Assembly (NCBI GenBank): GCA_965217565.1
Contig: CBDCIS010000001.1
Coordinates: forward strand, 186,001-250,000
Source: CBDCIS01 sp965217565
Lineage (GTDB): Bacteria > Chloroflexota > Dehalococcoidia > Lucifugimonadales > CATOSD01
Direction: 5' to 3'
DNA: 64,000 bases
Shown here: in pieces, positions 52,282 to 62,032 of the stretch
Layout of the letters: the number at the start of each line of letters is the position of its first letter
Numbering within the stretch: position 1 is the stretch's first letter
Program-made: the position numbers and the translations under genes
Notes under the pieces: model-generated
Database searches by the model: none
Told to the model about the DNA's origin: nothing
What the model saw: the letters and a program-made list of their open reading frames with translations, nothing else

Positions 52282-53553
52282 TTGACGACTGGAACGACCA
52301 GAGGAGACGTGCGAGACATTTCGCTCGCCGGACAGGGCGTCCACCGCGTCGAGTGGGCGGCCAGAGAGATGCCCGTCGTACTGCAAATACGCGAGAGGTT
52401 CGCCAGGGAGCAGCCGCTGAAGGGGATACGTGTCGCGGCGTGTCTGCACGTTACCGCTGAGACGGCGAACCTCGCTCTCACGCTGAGGGACGGCGGCGCC
52501 GAGGTGACGCTGTGCGCCAGCAATCCGCTCAGCACCCAGGACGAGGTTGCGGCGGCGCTGGTCGCGGAGCACGGAATACCCACGTATGCCATCAAGGGAG
52601 AGGACACCGACACCTATTACAGGCACCTCACCGCGGCGCTCGAGGCGAAGCCCCACCTGACGCTCGACGACGGCGCGGACCTGGTAGCAATGCTCCACTC
52701 CACGAGAACCGACCTGCTGGAAGACGTCGTTGGCGGCGCGGAGGAGACGACCACTGGCGTAATCCGCCTCAAGAGCCTCGCCGATGCGGGCAAGCTGCGC
52801 TATCCCATCGTCGCCGTGAACGACGCTGACACCAAGCATTTCTTCGACAACCGATACGGCACCGGCCAGAGCACGCTCGACGGCATCACGCGGGCGACGA
52901 ACATCCTGTGGGCCGGCAAGAGGGTCGTGATCGCGGGCTACGGATGGTGCGGCAAGGGCGTCGCCCTGCGAGCCCGCGGCATGGGCGCGCACACCATCGT
53001 TACCGAGGTGGACCCCATCCGGGCGCTGGAAGCGGTCATGGACGGTCACCAGGTCATGTCGATGCGGGAGGCAGCCGAGGTCGGAGACGTGTTCATCACT
53101 CTCACGGGCGGCATGGCGGCGGTGGGCCGCTCGCATATCGAGACGATGAAGGACGGCGCGATTATCGCCAACAGCGGTCACTTCAACGTCGAAATAGACA
53201 TCGAGGCGCTGGAGGAACTCTCAGACGGCAAGCAGGAGGCCAGGCCCTTCGTGGACGAGTACCTGATGGGCGACGGCAGACGGCTTTACCTGCTGGGAGA
53301 GGGACGCCTCATCAATCTCGCGGCGGCCGAGGGACACCCCTCGGCGGTCATGGACATGAGCTTCGCGAACCAGGCGCTGTGCGTAGAATACATGGCGCAG
53401 AGGGGGCACACGCTGGAGCCGCGCGTCTATGAGGTGCCGCGGGACATCGACGAAGAGGTTGGAAGGCTCAAGCTGCTTTCGATGGGCATAACCATAGACT
53501 CGCTCACCGACGCGCAGGAGAAGTACCTGGCAAGCTGGGAAGTGGGGACGTAA
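52282..53553 (+). CDS. ahcY: Adenosylhomocysteinase (SAH hydrolase)
   Basis: A 423-aa NAD-dependent enzyme that reversibly splits S-adenosylhomocysteine into adenosine and homocysteine. VEWAAREMPVVLQIRERFAR, GIRVAACLHVTAETANLALT, the substrate Asp region PHLTLDDGADLVAML, the NAD-binding GYGWCGKGVALRARGMGAHT, and the active-site ANSGHFNVEID followed by RLINLAAAEGHPSAVMDMSF are present. The length is that of the shorter archaeal/bacterial type. TTG start with AGGAGG upstream. It relieves SAH inhibition of methyltransferases in the same operon as metK. Confidence 0.96.
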   Translation: MTTGTTRGDVRDISLAGQGVHRVEWAAREMPVVLQIRERFAREQPLKGIRVAACLHVTAETANLALTLRDGGAEVTLCASNPLSTQDEVAAALVAEHGIPTYAIKGEDTDTYYRHLTAALEAKPHLTLDDGADLVAMLHSTRTDLLEDVVGGAEETTTGVIRLKSLADAGKLRYPIVAVNDADTKHFFDNRYGTGQSTLDGITRATNILWAGKRVVIAGYGWCGKGVALRARGMGAHTIVTEVDPIRALEAVMDGHQVMSMREAAEVGDVFITLTGGMAAVGRSHIETMKDGAIIANSGHFNVEIDIEALEELSDGKQEARPFVDEYLMGDGRRLYLLGEGRLINLAAAEGHPSAVMDMSFANQALCVEYMAQRGHTLEPRVYEVPRDIDEEVGRLKLLSMGITIDSLTDAQEKYLASWEVGT

Positions 53554-53562
53554 GGAGCGCCT

Positions 53563-53997
53563 ATGACAGGCTTGCCGGCAAAGGAGTACCCCTACTGCTT
53601 CGGCTGTGGCGCCTCCAACCCCATAGGCCTGCGGTTGGCGCTTCGAGCGGGCGCTGATTGCCTGGTAGCCGAGTTCGCGCCTCGCGAGGAGCACCAGGGA
53701 TGGCCTGGCATAGTGCACGGCGGCATCATCTCTTCCCTGTTGTATGAGGTGATGGAGAACTTCGCTTACCATAATGGTGAGGTTGTCATGATGAAGAGCA
53801 TGTCAACCAGATTCCGCAAGCCCGCGAACGTGGGTGAGAGGATAATCGCCAGGTCGTGGCTCGTGGAACGGTCAGGGCGCGAAATCGAGGTCTCGGCGTC
53901 CCTTACCACTGAACAGGATGAAGTGTTAGCGGAGGGCAACGCCGTGCTCGTCGTGCTGAGTGGGAGCGCGACGGAACGGCTGGGGATTGCCGGTTGA
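53563..53997 (+). CDS. PaaI-type hotdog thioesterase
   Basis: A 144-aa hotdog-fold protein. CFGCGASNPIGLRL is typical of the branch, WPGIVHGGIISSLLYEVMEN is the PaaI-like catalytic helix with its HGG motif, and the remainder is beta-strand. It should hydrolyse a small acyl-CoA or acyl thioester; the substrate is unknown. It lies between ahcY and metK on the same strand, 9 bases after ahcY, without an obvious link to SAM metabolism. Confidence 0.85.
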   Translation: MTGLPAKEYPYCFGCGASNPIGLRLALRAGADCLVAEFAPREEHQGWPGIVHGGIISSLLYEVMENFAYHNGEVVMMKSMSTRFRKPANVGERIIARSWLVERSGREIEVSASLTTEQDEVLAEGNAVLVVLSGSATERLGIAG

Positions 53998-54086
53998 GCG
54001 GCCTCGCCTCCGCGCGTTAAAGAGACCATTTCGTAAGACCCGCGCGACGCCGGCGGCGGGTCGCAAGACACAAGGAGAGAAGATAA

Positions 54087-55331
54087 ATGTCCGATAGCTT
54101 CAACAACTCAGCATCGTATCTGTTTACGTCCGAGTCCGTCACGGAGGGACACCCGGACAAGCTCTGCGACCAGATCTCGGATGCGGTGCTGGACGACATC
54201 ATCGCCAGCGACCCCATGGCGCGGGTCGCGTGCGAGGTGTGTGTAACGACCGGCCTGGTCGTGGTAATGGGCGAGATTACCACGGAGACCTACGTTGACA
54301 TTCCAACGCTGGTCCGTAATACGATCCGCGACGCGGGATACACCGACTCCTCTTACGGGTTCGATTACCAGTCCTGCGGCGTCGTGGTGTCCGTCCATGA
54401 CCAGTCCCAGGACATATCGAAGGGCGTAACGACGGCTCTCGAAGCCAGGGGAGACGACGGCAGCAGCGAAGACGAGGCGGCCGTGGGCGCGGGCGACCAG
54501 GGGATGATGGTGGGATTCGCCTCCAGGGAAACGGAAGAGTTGATGCCTCTGCCCATCGCGCTGTCCCATCGCCTCTGCCGCAAGATGACCGAGGTCAGGC
54601 GAGAGGAGCTGCTTCCCTACCTGCGCCCCGACGGCAAATCGCAGGTCACGGTGGAGTACGCCTATGGCGTCCCCAAGAGGGTCGATACCGTCGTTATGAG
54701 TTCTCAGCACAGCCCGGACGTTAGCCAGGAGACCATAGCGAAAGACCTCGTGGAAAATGTGGCGAAAGTGATTATTCCCGCGTCGCTGCTGGATGAGGAC
54801 ACCAAGTACGTGGTCAACCCCTCCGGACGCTTCGTGGTTGGCGGCCCTGTTGGAGACACGGGGCTCACCGGCCGCAAGATACTGGTGGACACCTATGGCG
54901 GGTTCGCGCGGCACGGCGGAGGTGCGTTCTCCGGCAAAGACCCGACGAAGGTTGACCGCTCCGCCGCCTATGCCGCCCGTTACGTCGCCAAGAACGTGGT
55001 GGCGGCGGGACTGGCCGACCGGCTGGAGATACAGGTGTCCTACGCCATCGGCGTCGCAACGCCAACGTCCGTATCGGTCGAGGCGTTCGGCACCAACAAG
55101 GTATCGGACGAGAGGATCGTCGAGCTTATCAACAAGCACTTCGATCTCAGACCCGGCGCGATTATCCGCGACCTGGACCTTCGCCGGCCCATCTACAAGC
55201 AGACCGCGTCCTACGGCCACTTCGGCCGAGACGACATCGACCTGCCCTGGGAGCGCACTGACAAGGCCGAGGTACTGCGGCGCGAAGCGTTCATGGGAGC
55301 CTCCGCAAGTGCCGAGGCAGCGAACTCATAG
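54087..55331 (+). CDS. metK: S-adenosylmethionine synthetase
   Basis: A 414-aa enzyme that makes SAM from methionine and ATP. The signature motifs are YLFTSESVTEGHPDKLCDQI, GAGDQGMMVGFASRETEELM, the P-loop-like GGPVGDTGLTGRKILVDTYG and GGGAFSGKDPTKVDRSAAYA. Full length. AAGGAGAGAAG precedes the ATG. Its product is the ligand of the riboswitch at the head of the operon, which closes a feedback loop, although the 5.4-kb distance means internal promoters cannot be excluded. Confidence 0.97.
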   Translation: MSDSFNNSASYLFTSESVTEGHPDKLCDQISDAVLDDIIASDPMARVACEVCVTTGLVVVMGEITTETYVDIPTLVRNTIRDAGYTDSSYGFDYQSCGVVVSVHDQSQDISKGVTTALEARGDDGSSEDEAAVGAGDQGMMVGFASRETEELMPLPIALSHRLCRKMTEVRREELLPYLRPDGKSQVTVEYAYGVPKRVDTVVMSSQHSPDVSQETIAKDLVENVAKVIIPASLLDEDTKYVVNPSGRFVVGGPVGDTGLTGRKILVDTYGGFARHGGGAFSGKDPTKVDRSAAYAARYVAKNVVAAGLADRLEIQVSYAIGVATPTSVSVEAFGTNKVSDERIVELINKHFDLRPGAIIRDLDLRRPIYKQTASYGHFGRDDIDLPWERTDKAEVLRREAFMGASASAEAANS

Positions 55332-55340
55332 AGGGATGAG

Positions 55341-56765
55341 ATGACAATCAGGTTCGGGACGGACGGCTGGCGCGCCATAATAGCCGAAGACTTCACTTTC
55401 GACAATGTTCGGCTTTGCGCGCAGGGTACCGCGGCGTACCTGAAGCGCGGAGGGATTGCCTCTCGCGGTCTGGTGATAGGCTACGATACTCGATTCGCCT
55501 CCGAGGACTTCGCCGCCGTCGTCGCCGGGGTCGCTGCAGCCAACGGTGTGCCGGCGTTCCTGTGCGACAGGCCCGCGCCGACACCCGTCGTCGCCTACAA
55601 CCTCGTCACCCTCAACGCCGCCGGCGGAGTGGTCATCACCGCCAGTCACAACCCGGCTAGATGGAACGGCTTCAAGTACAAAACCGACTCCGGGGGCAGC
55701 GCGTCGCCCGACGTCGCGGAGGAGTTGGAGGGTCTGATAGCGGAGGCAGGCGACGCGGGCGGCCCTACTGCGGGCCTCTCCCTCGCGGCGGCGCAGTCGC
55801 ACGGTCTGCTGGAATACATCGACCCGGAACCTACCTATCTCGGGCACGTCGCCTCCCTGGTGGACGTCAAGAGCATCAGGGACGCGGGCTTGGAGGTGGT
55901 TGTGGACTCCATGTACGGAGCGGGAGCCGGGTACTTCAGCAAGCTGCTGTCCGGCGGCGCGACGAGGGTCGTGGAGATTCGCGGAGAGCGCAACCCGGCG
56001 TTCCCGGGCGTCTCCCAGCCTGAGCCGCTGGCCCACAACCTGGAGCAGCTGATGTCGCTCGTTCCCGGCCAATCGGCGGACATCGGGCTCGCCACCGACG
56101 GCGACGCCGACCGCCTGGGCGTGGTTGACGAGAACGGCCGGTTCGTCACCACGCTGGAGACCTTCGCCCTTCTGTGCCTGCACCATCTCGAAGTCCTCCA
56201 GAGGCGCGGGCCAATCGTCCGCTCCATAACGATGTCCAGCATGGTTGACCGCCTGGGCGAAATCTACGACGTGCCCGTGTTCGATACGCCCGTGGGCTTC
56301 AAGCACCTGGGACCGGTCATGGTACGGGAGAACGCCCTGCTGGCCGGCGAAGAGAGCGGAGGCTATGCCATCCAGGGCAGCATCCCGGAGAGGGACGGCA
56401 TTCTCAGCGGACTGCTGATTCTCGACATGATGGTGAAGACCGGCAAGAGCGTCTCAGAGTTGCTCGAAATGCTCACCGAGAAGGTCGGCGCGCACCACTA
56501 CCACCGCTGGGACCTGGAGTTCGACCCGGACGAGCGGACCGAGATACACTCGCGATTCAGGACGGCCAACCTCTCCACCCTCGCGGGGCGGCAGATCGAC
56601 AAGATAGACACAAGGGATGGCTATCTGTTTGGTCTCGAAGGCGGCTACTGGGCGCTCGTCCGCTTCTCTGGAACCGAGCCCCTGCTTCGCATCTACGCCG
56701 AGGCAGAGTCGCCCGATGGCGTGGAGGCGCTTTTGGAAGAGGTGCGCGACATCGCCGGGGTGTAG
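55341..56765 (+). CDS. Phosphoglucomutase/phosphomannomutase-family enzyme
   Basis: A 474-aa alpha-D-phosphohexomutase. IRFGTDGWRAIIAEDFTFDN opens the protein; the phosphoserine loop is VVITASHNPARWNGFKYK, the magnesium loop ATDGDADRLGVVDENG, the sugar-binding loop GEESGGYAI and the phosphate-binding loop RFSGTEPLLRIYAEAES. All catalytic elements are intact. The family alone does not separate glucose from mannose or glucosamine substrates. It is 9 bases downstream of metK. Confidence 0.93.
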   Translation: MTIRFGTDGWRAIIAEDFTFDNVRLCAQGTAAYLKRGGIASRGLVIGYDTRFASEDFAAVVAGVAAANGVPAFLCDRPAPTPVVAYNLVTLNAAGGVVITASHNPARWNGFKYKTDSGGSASPDVAEELEGLIAEAGDAGGPTAGLSLAAAQSHGLLEYIDPEPTYLGHVASLVDVKSIRDAGLEVVVDSMYGAGAGYFSKLLSGGATRVVEIRGERNPAFPGVSQPEPLAHNLEQLMSLVPGQSADIGLATDGDADRLGVVDENGRFVTTLETFALLCLHHLEVLQRRGPIVRSITMSSMVDRLGEIYDVPVFDTPVGFKHLGPVMVRENALLAGEESGGYAIQGSIPERDGILSGLLILDMMVKTGKSVSELLEMLTEKVGAHHYHRWDLEFDPDERTEIHSRFRTANLSTLAGRQIDKIDTRDGYLFGLEGGYWALVRFSGTEPLLRIYAEAESPDGVEALLEEVRDIAGV

Positions 56766-56880
56766 TCCGCAAACGCTCGGACGACGCAAACGCGACGCCT
56801 TACAATGTACCCCGATGGGTTCCGCTGAACGCGAGAGCCCACCCTTCCCTGGCCTAGTAAATTTCCGCTGCAGGTGAAAC

Positions 56881-58128
56881 ATGGCCCTCTTCTCGGCGCC
56901 CACCGCGCCGTCCGCGTCCAAACTCCAGATGGTGCGGGCACTTCGCCATCGAAGCTTCCGTTGGTTCTGGTTTGGCGCGATAGGCCAGGCGACCGCGCAC
57001 GGAATGCAGTTCCTGATTCTGGGCTGGCTGGTGCTCGACCTGACCGACTCCGCCTCTCAGTTGGGGCTGGTGTTCTTCCTATACGGCATCCCCAACTTGT
57101 GCCTGATACTCCTCAGTGGCATCGTCGCGGACCGCGTTGACAGGCGACTGCTCCTCATACTCACGCAAACCGCCGTAGGCCTCGTGGTTCTGGTCGCAGC
57201 CGCTCTGACGTTCGCCAACCTGATTTCGATGACACACGTGTACGGGGCCGCGATAGCGTTGGGAACGCTGCAAAGCCTCAGTATGCCGGCGCGAATGGCG
57301 ATTGTCGCCAACCTCGTGGAACAAGACGACCTTATGAACGCCGTGTCGCTCAATTCGGCGGTGATGAACGCGGGGCGCATCATAGGCCCCGCAATTGCCG
57401 GGTGGATGATCGAGCTGCTTGGCATAGGCCACGCGCAGTATCTCAACGCGGGCTGCTACCTCATCGGAGTAGCCTTCCTTCTGATGATAAGGCTGACAAA
57501 GACGCCAACGCCCCAGGCTGATACTCGCGTCCTGCAAAACCTGTCGGAGGGCCTGCGCCACTACTGGAGAACGCCCGCGGTCTTTGGCGTGATAAGCATG
57601 GGATTCGCATTCGGACTCTTCGGGGCCTCCTATATGCAGGTGCTGCCCGCTTTCGCGAAGGAGGTTCTGGACTCGAACGCGGGCGAGGTGGGCCTGCTGA
57701 TTGCCGCGAGCGGCGTCGGCTCCCTGTTGGGCAGTCTCGTCCTGGCGTCCCTCGGAAACTCTCCACACAAAATCTGGCTGTTCATGGGATCGAGCGTGGT
57801 ATTCAGCGTCTGCCTATTCATGCTCGCGTGGTCCCCGTGGTACTGGGTGTCCTGCGGCATCATGCTTGGCGTGGGGGTAGGATTCACGGGCTTTGTTTCG
57901 CTGGGAACCACCGTAGTTCAACTCTCGTCGCCTCCTGAGCTTCATGGACGAGTAATGAGCCTGTTGCTATTGGCTCCCGCGTTGCATTTCGTTGGCGCGC
58001 TCCCAATGGGAGTCGTCGCCGACACCTGGAACTGGCCAATAGCCTTCGCGGGGGGAGCGGCGCTATTCATGCTCGCCCTCCTGGGACTGGGCTTGCTGCG
58101 TCCCTCCTTCCGCAGCCTGAAGATTTAG
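56881..58128 (+). CDS. Major-facilitator transporter
   Basis: A 415-aa membrane protein with about 12 hydrophobic segments in two halves. The loop between helices 2 and 3 has GIVADRVDRRLLLILTQTAV, the MFS A-motif, and GPAIAGWMIELLGIG follows in the first half. The family resembles the EntS/MFS_3 type of exporters. The substrate is unknown. It lies 115 bases after the phosphohexomutase gene, so it may be the last gene of the SAM operon or separately transcribed. Confidence 0.88.
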   Translation: MALFSAPTAPSASKLQMVRALRHRSFRWFWFGAIGQATAHGMQFLILGWLVLDLTDSASQLGLVFFLYGIPNLCLILLSGIVADRVDRRLLLILTQTAVGLVVLVAAALTFANLISMTHVYGAAIALGTLQSLSMPARMAIVANLVEQDDLMNAVSLNSAVMNAGRIIGPAIAGWMIELLGIGHAQYLNAGCYLIGVAFLLMIRLTKTPTPQADTRVLQNLSEGLRHYWRTPAVFGVISMGFAFGLFGASYMQVLPAFAKEVLDSNAGEVGLLIAASGVGSLLGSLVLASLGNSPHKIWLFMGSSVVFSVCLFMLAWSPWYWVSCGIMLGVGVGFTGFVSLGTTVVQLSSPPELHGRVMSLLLLAPALHFVGALPMGVVADTWNWPIAFAGGAALFMLALLGLGLLRPSFRSLKI

Positions 58129-58145
58129 CAGGTAACGCCCGCACC

Positions 58146-58182
58146 CGTAGGGCAATCCCTTGTGGTTGCCCTCGTCGGCTCC
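58146..58182 (+). repeat. Dispersed TAGGGGCAA-type intergenic repeat
   Basis: CCGTAGGGCAATCCCTTGTG then GTTGCCCTCGTCGG, a member of the same short family as at 25374, 27362 and 48350, just upstream of the polA promoter. Confidence 0.5.
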
Positions 58183-58191
58183 GCCTCTCCT

Positions 58192-58220
58192 GTGACTTCA
58201 CGTGGGGCAGCGTGTATAAT
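58192..58220 (+). promoter_or_regulatory. polA promoter
   Basis: GTGACT (58192-58197), 17 bases, perfect TATAAT (58215-58220), about 35 bases before the ATG. Confidence 0.65.
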
Positions 58221-58255
58221 CTCAGTACCACCCTACCCTGCCGAGGGAGAGCGTC

Positions 58256-61042
58256 ATGACTTCTGAAGGCACAATGCCCATGTTGGCGGAGAAGCCTCTG
58301 CTGATTCTCATCGACGGTCATGCCCTGGTGCACCGGGCCTGGCACGCCTTCAAGGAGCCGCTGAACGTGAGAAGCACGGGCGAAGAGGTTACGGCCGTCT
58401 TTGGCTTCCTCAACACCTTCCTCCGCGCTCTGTCCGATTGGCAGCCAACCCACTGCGCGATAGCCTTCGACCTGCCCGCGCCCACTTTCAGGCATCTTGA
58501 ATTCAAGGACTACAAGGCGCACCGTCCCCCGACGCCGCCGGAACTGCGCAGCCAGTTCGTTCGCGTGCGGCAACTGGTTGAGGCGTTCAGCATCCCGGTT
58601 TACGAGATGGAGGGCTTCGAGGCGGATGACGTTCTGGGAACGCTGTGCCTCCAGGCGGAGCGGCAGCAGATGGAGACGCTCATCCTCACGGGCGACAGCG
58701 ACCTGCTTCAACTGGTCTCGCCCTGGGTGCGCGTCGCGCTCACGTATGGCGCGCAAAGGCAGAACGTCTATGACGAGGCCGGGGTCAAGGAGCGGTACGG
58801 CGGCCTCGGCCCCGCGCTGGTTCCCGACATCAAGGCCATCCAGGGCGACTCGTCCGACAACATCCCCGGGGTGCCGGGTATAGGCCCAAAGAACGCGATT
58901 CGACTGCTGACTCAGTTCGGCGCGCTGGAGGGGATTTACGAACGCCTGGGCGAGGTTACTCCCGACAGGTTCAAGAAGGCGCTCGAGGACAACAGGGAGA
59001 CGGCGGCGCGGGGGAAGAGGCTCACCACTATCTCCAGAGATGTCTCCATTACGCTCGACCTCGCTTCCTCCCGCGTTTCGGACTACGACCGTTCAAAGGT
59101 TACCGAACTGCTCAGGGAGCTCGAGTTCTACAGCATGATCTCTCGAATCCCGCAGGGCGACCAGGATGATGGGACGGCCGACGCCGAGCCGGTCGTCGAG
59201 GACAGGGTTGACACCCAGTACACGGTGGTGGATAGCGAGGAGGCGCTGGATGAGTTGTTAGGCGAGTTGAACACGCCCGCCGGGTTTTCATTCGACACGG
59301 AGACCACGTCGAAGAACGCCATGTCTGCCAGGCTCGTCGGCTTGTCCTTCTCGAACGCGCCCGGACGCGGATGGTACGTTCCCGTCGGTCACCGAGAGGG
59401 CCGGCAGCTTCCACTGGCCCACGTCCTGGAGCGGATAGGTCCGCTGTTCCAGGACGAGGAGATTCCCAAGGCGGCCCACAACGCCAATTACGACTTGTCC
59501 GTGCTGGCGAATCACGGAGTCGAGGTTCGGAATCTCCAGTTCGACACGATGCTCGCGGCGCACCTCAGCGGCAGGAAGTCCATAGGGCTGAAGGCGCTGG
59601 CCCTGGACTCCTTCAACGAGGAGATGACGCCGATTTCGGAGCTTATCGGCACCGGCAGAAAGCAGGTCTCGATGGACCAGGTGGAGATCGAGCGCTGCGC
59701 GCCCTACGCGACGGCGGACGCCGACTTCACCGAGCGGCTCCGTGGGGTGTTCGAGGCGGAGCTAGAAGAGAATGGCCTCCGAGGTGCCTTCGACAAGGTC
59801 GAGATGCCGCTGGCTCCCGTGCTCGTGCGTATGCAGCACAACGGAGTGGCGCTCGACTCGGAGTCGCTGAAGGCGATGTCGGTGGAGCTTGGAGAGCGAC
59901 TGTCCGGCATCGCCTCCGACATGTACGCGCTTGTTGGTCACGAATTCAACATCAACTCGTCGCAGCAACTGGGCGGGGTGCTCTTCACAGAGCTTCGACT
60001 GCCGCCGACCAAGCGAACGCAGAAGGGCTATTCCACCGATGCCGCTTCCCTGGACAGCCTCAAGGAGTTTCTCGACCAGGGGAAGGCCGACGACGTTGAC
60101 CCCAGGGCCTACGATTTGCTGGACCAGATTCTCGACTACCGCCAGCTATCCAAGCTGAAATCCACCTACGTGGACGCGCTGCCCTCGCTGGTGAACCCAA
60201 CGACCGGGCGAATCCACACCAGCTACAACCAGACAGGCTCCGCGACGGGCAGGATTTCGAGCAACGACCCGAACGTGCAGAACATCCCGGTCAGGACCGA
60301 GCGTGGGCGACAGGTTCGCAACGCCTTTATCGCCGAGAAGGCCCCGGACTGGATGCTGCTGGGCGCGGACTACTCCCAGATCGAGCTGCGCATTCTGGCG
60401 CACCTGTCCAAAGACGACAATCTTCTCGAGGCGTTCGAGAACAAGGAGGACATCCACTCAGCGACGGCAGCGTCGGTGTACGACGTTCCCATAGGCGACG
60501 TCACCTCGGAGATGAGACGCGTCGCCAAGATAATGAACTTCGGCGTAATCTACGGCCTAAGCCCCTTTGGAATTCGACAGCAGACCGGTCTATCGGCCGA
60601 AGAGGGCGCCAGTTTCATCGACACCTACTTCGGCAAGTATCCGGGCATTCGCAAGTACATCGACAGCGTCAAGGGGGAGGTCAGGGAAAAGGGCTACGTG
60701 GAGACTCTGCTGGGAAGACGCCGCTACATCCACGAGATCCGCTCCAGCAACCGCAACGTGCGGGCGGCCGGCGAGCGCATGGCCATCAACATGCCGATTC
60801 AGGGCACGGCCGCGGACATAATCAAGATTGCCATGATACGCATACAAGAGCGGCTGGACGCCCTGAAGCTGCGCTCTATGATGATAATCCAGGTGCACGA
60901 CGAGCTCATTTTCGAGTCCCCCAACGATGAGTTGGAGCAGATGAAGGCGCTCGTCACGGAACTCATGCCATCAGCGATGTCGCTTGCCGTGCCGCTTGAC
61001 GTGGAGCTAAAGAGCGGCTACAAGTGGGGCAAGATGGAGTGA
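58256..61042 (+). CDS. polA: DNA polymerase I
   Basis: A 928-aa repair and Okazaki-fragment polymerase with three domains. The 5' nuclease (about 1-300) has LILIDGHALVHRAWHAFKEP, EADDVLGTL, LTGDSDLLQLV and GDSSDNIPGVPGIGPKNA. The 3'-5' exonuclease domain (about 320-520) keeps FDTETTS, AHNANYDLSVL and YATADAD, so proofreading residues appear intact, unlike in many Gram-positive homologues. The polymerase domain has GADYSQIELRILAHLSKDDN, RRVAKIMNFGVIYG and the final VHDEL. GAGGGAGAG precedes the ATG. Monocistronic. Confidence 0.97.
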   Translation: MTSEGTMPMLAEKPLLILIDGHALVHRAWHAFKEPLNVRSTGEEVTAVFGFLNTFLRALSDWQPTHCAIAFDLPAPTFRHLEFKDYKAHRPPTPPELRSQFVRVRQLVEAFSIPVYEMEGFEADDVLGTLCLQAERQQMETLILTGDSDLLQLVSPWVRVALTYGAQRQNVYDEAGVKERYGGLGPALVPDIKAIQGDSSDNIPGVPGIGPKNAIRLLTQFGALEGIYERLGEVTPDRFKKALEDNRETAARGKRLTTISRDVSITLDLASSRVSDYDRSKVTELLRELEFYSMISRIPQGDQDDGTADAEPVVEDRVDTQYTVVDSEEALDELLGELNTPAGFSFDTETTSKNAMSARLVGLSFSNAPGRGWYVPVGHREGRQLPLAHVLERIGPLFQDEEIPKAAHNANYDLSVLANHGVEVRNLQFDTMLAAHLSGRKSIGLKALALDSFNEEMTPISELIGTGRKQVSMDQVEIERCAPYATADADFTERLRGVFEAELEENGLRGAFDKVEMPLAPVLVRMQHNGVALDSESLKAMSVELGERLSGIASDMYALVGHEFNINSSQQLGGVLFTELRLPPTKRTQKGYSTDAASLDSLKEFLDQGKADDVDPRAYDLLDQILDYRQLSKLKSTYVDALPSLVNPTTGRIHTSYNQTGSATGRISSNDPNVQNIPVRTERGRQVRNAFIAEKAPDWMLLGADYSQIELRILAHLSKDDNLLEAFENKEDIHSATAASVYDVPIGDVTSEMRRVAKIMNFGVIYGLSPFGIRQQTGLSAEEGASFIDTYFGKYPGIRKYIDSVKGEVREKGYVETLLGRRRYIHEIRSSNRNVRAAGERMAINMPIQGTAADIIKIAMIRIQERLDALKLRSMMIIQVHDELIFESPNDELEQMKALVTELMPSAMSLAVPLDVELKSGYKWGKME

Positions 61043-61063
61043 ACGCGCCCATTCCGACTACCG

Positions 61064-61166
61064 TCATTCCCGCGCACGCGGGAACCCATCGCAATGGCTC
61101 GCCGCTCGGCAACCCAGACCAATGATGCCCGTGAAATAGCGATAACCCCGACTTTGGAAAGGCCCT
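61064..61166 (+). repeat. Palindromic repeat with CATCGCAATGGC core
   Basis: TCATTCCCGCGCACGCGGGA followed by the CCCATCGCAATGGCTCGCCG core shared with 31845-31897, ending in ACTTTGGAAAGGCCCT (61151-61166), the end sequence of the 11657 element. The IS5-type element begins 16 bases later. Confidence 0.6.
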
Positions 61167-61181
61167 ACGAACAGCCTTTTA

Positions 61182-62030
61182 GAGGGTGTGTGAGAAGTCT
61201 TGGATATGTATTAGAATGGAGGCATGAAACGCAAAGCATACCCCAGTGACCTGACTGATGAACAGTGGAAGATGCTCGCTCCGCTACTCCCGGCAGCCAA
61301 AACTGGGGGAAGGCCACGTACTGTAGACCTGCGGGAAGTCGTCAACGGCATTCTATACGTTCTGCGCAACGGTTGCACGTGGCGAGCCATGCCGCATGAC
61401 CTCCCGCCTTGGGGTACTGTATGGTGGTATTTTCGGGAGTGGAGAGAGGATGGTACATGGGAACGAGCCAATGACGCTCTCCGAGTCAAGGTCCGGCAGG
61501 CCGAGGGGAGGAACCCGACACCTAGCGCTGCTATCATAGACAGCCAGTCGGTCAAGACTACGGAAAAAGGGGGCCTCGTGGCTATGACGCTGGCAAGAAG
61601 GTCAACGGTCGAAAGCGACATATCATTGTAGATACCATGGGGTTGCTGCTGGCGGTGGTGGTGCATCCTGCCAATATCCAGGATAGGGATGGGGCGAAGC
61701 TGGTCATCGATAAATTGATAGGGAGGTTTCCCCGCATGAGGTTGGTCTGGGCCGATGCTGGCTATGCTGGAAAGCTGGTCGAGTGGGTCTGGGCCCTGAC
61801 AGGCTGGGCACTCGAGATTGTCAAGCGCCCCAGGGACAGCCACCGTTTTCAAGTGCTGCCGCGAAGATGGGTGGTCGAACGAACATTCGCGTGGCTCAGC
61901 AGGTGCCGTCGGATGAGCAAGGACTACGAAGCTCTGTCCGATACAACCGAGGCGTGGACCCATATAGCTATGATTCATCTCATGCTCCGACGCTTAGCAC
62001 CAACCTAATTTGAACTTCTCACACACCCTC
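61182..62030 (+). mobile_element. IS5-family insertion sequence (IS427-like)
   Basis: An 849-bp element with exact 17-bp terminal inverted repeats (GAGGGTGTGTGAGAAGT at the left and its complement at 62014-62030) and a TA target duplication (61180-61181 and 62031-62032). It encodes one transposase in two frames. It has cut the 3' end of an IS21-type istB relic on its right side. The exact ends and intact frames suggest recent activity. Confidence 0.92.
61224..62008 (+). CDS. IS5-family transposase, expressed by -1 frameshift
   Basis: Frame 1 (61224-61631) and frame 2 (open to 62008) together make a DDE transposase. Frame 1 has LTDEQWKMLAPLLPAAKTGG and the first Asp in IIDSQSVKTTEKGG. At GAAAAAGGGGG (61563-61573) a shift of one base back continues GPRGYDAGKKVNGRKRHIIV in frame 2, followed by VWADAGYAG (second Asp) and RRWVVERTFAWLSRCRR (Glu). 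The slippery run and complete triad point to programmed frameshifting rather than decay. Confidence 0.88.
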
Positions 62031-62032
62031 TA

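Noticed and set aside
61637..62008. Second IS5 ORF as a separate gene
   Set aside because: It is the continuation of the transposase after a -1 shift; the residues joining the halves are present upstream of its first ATG.
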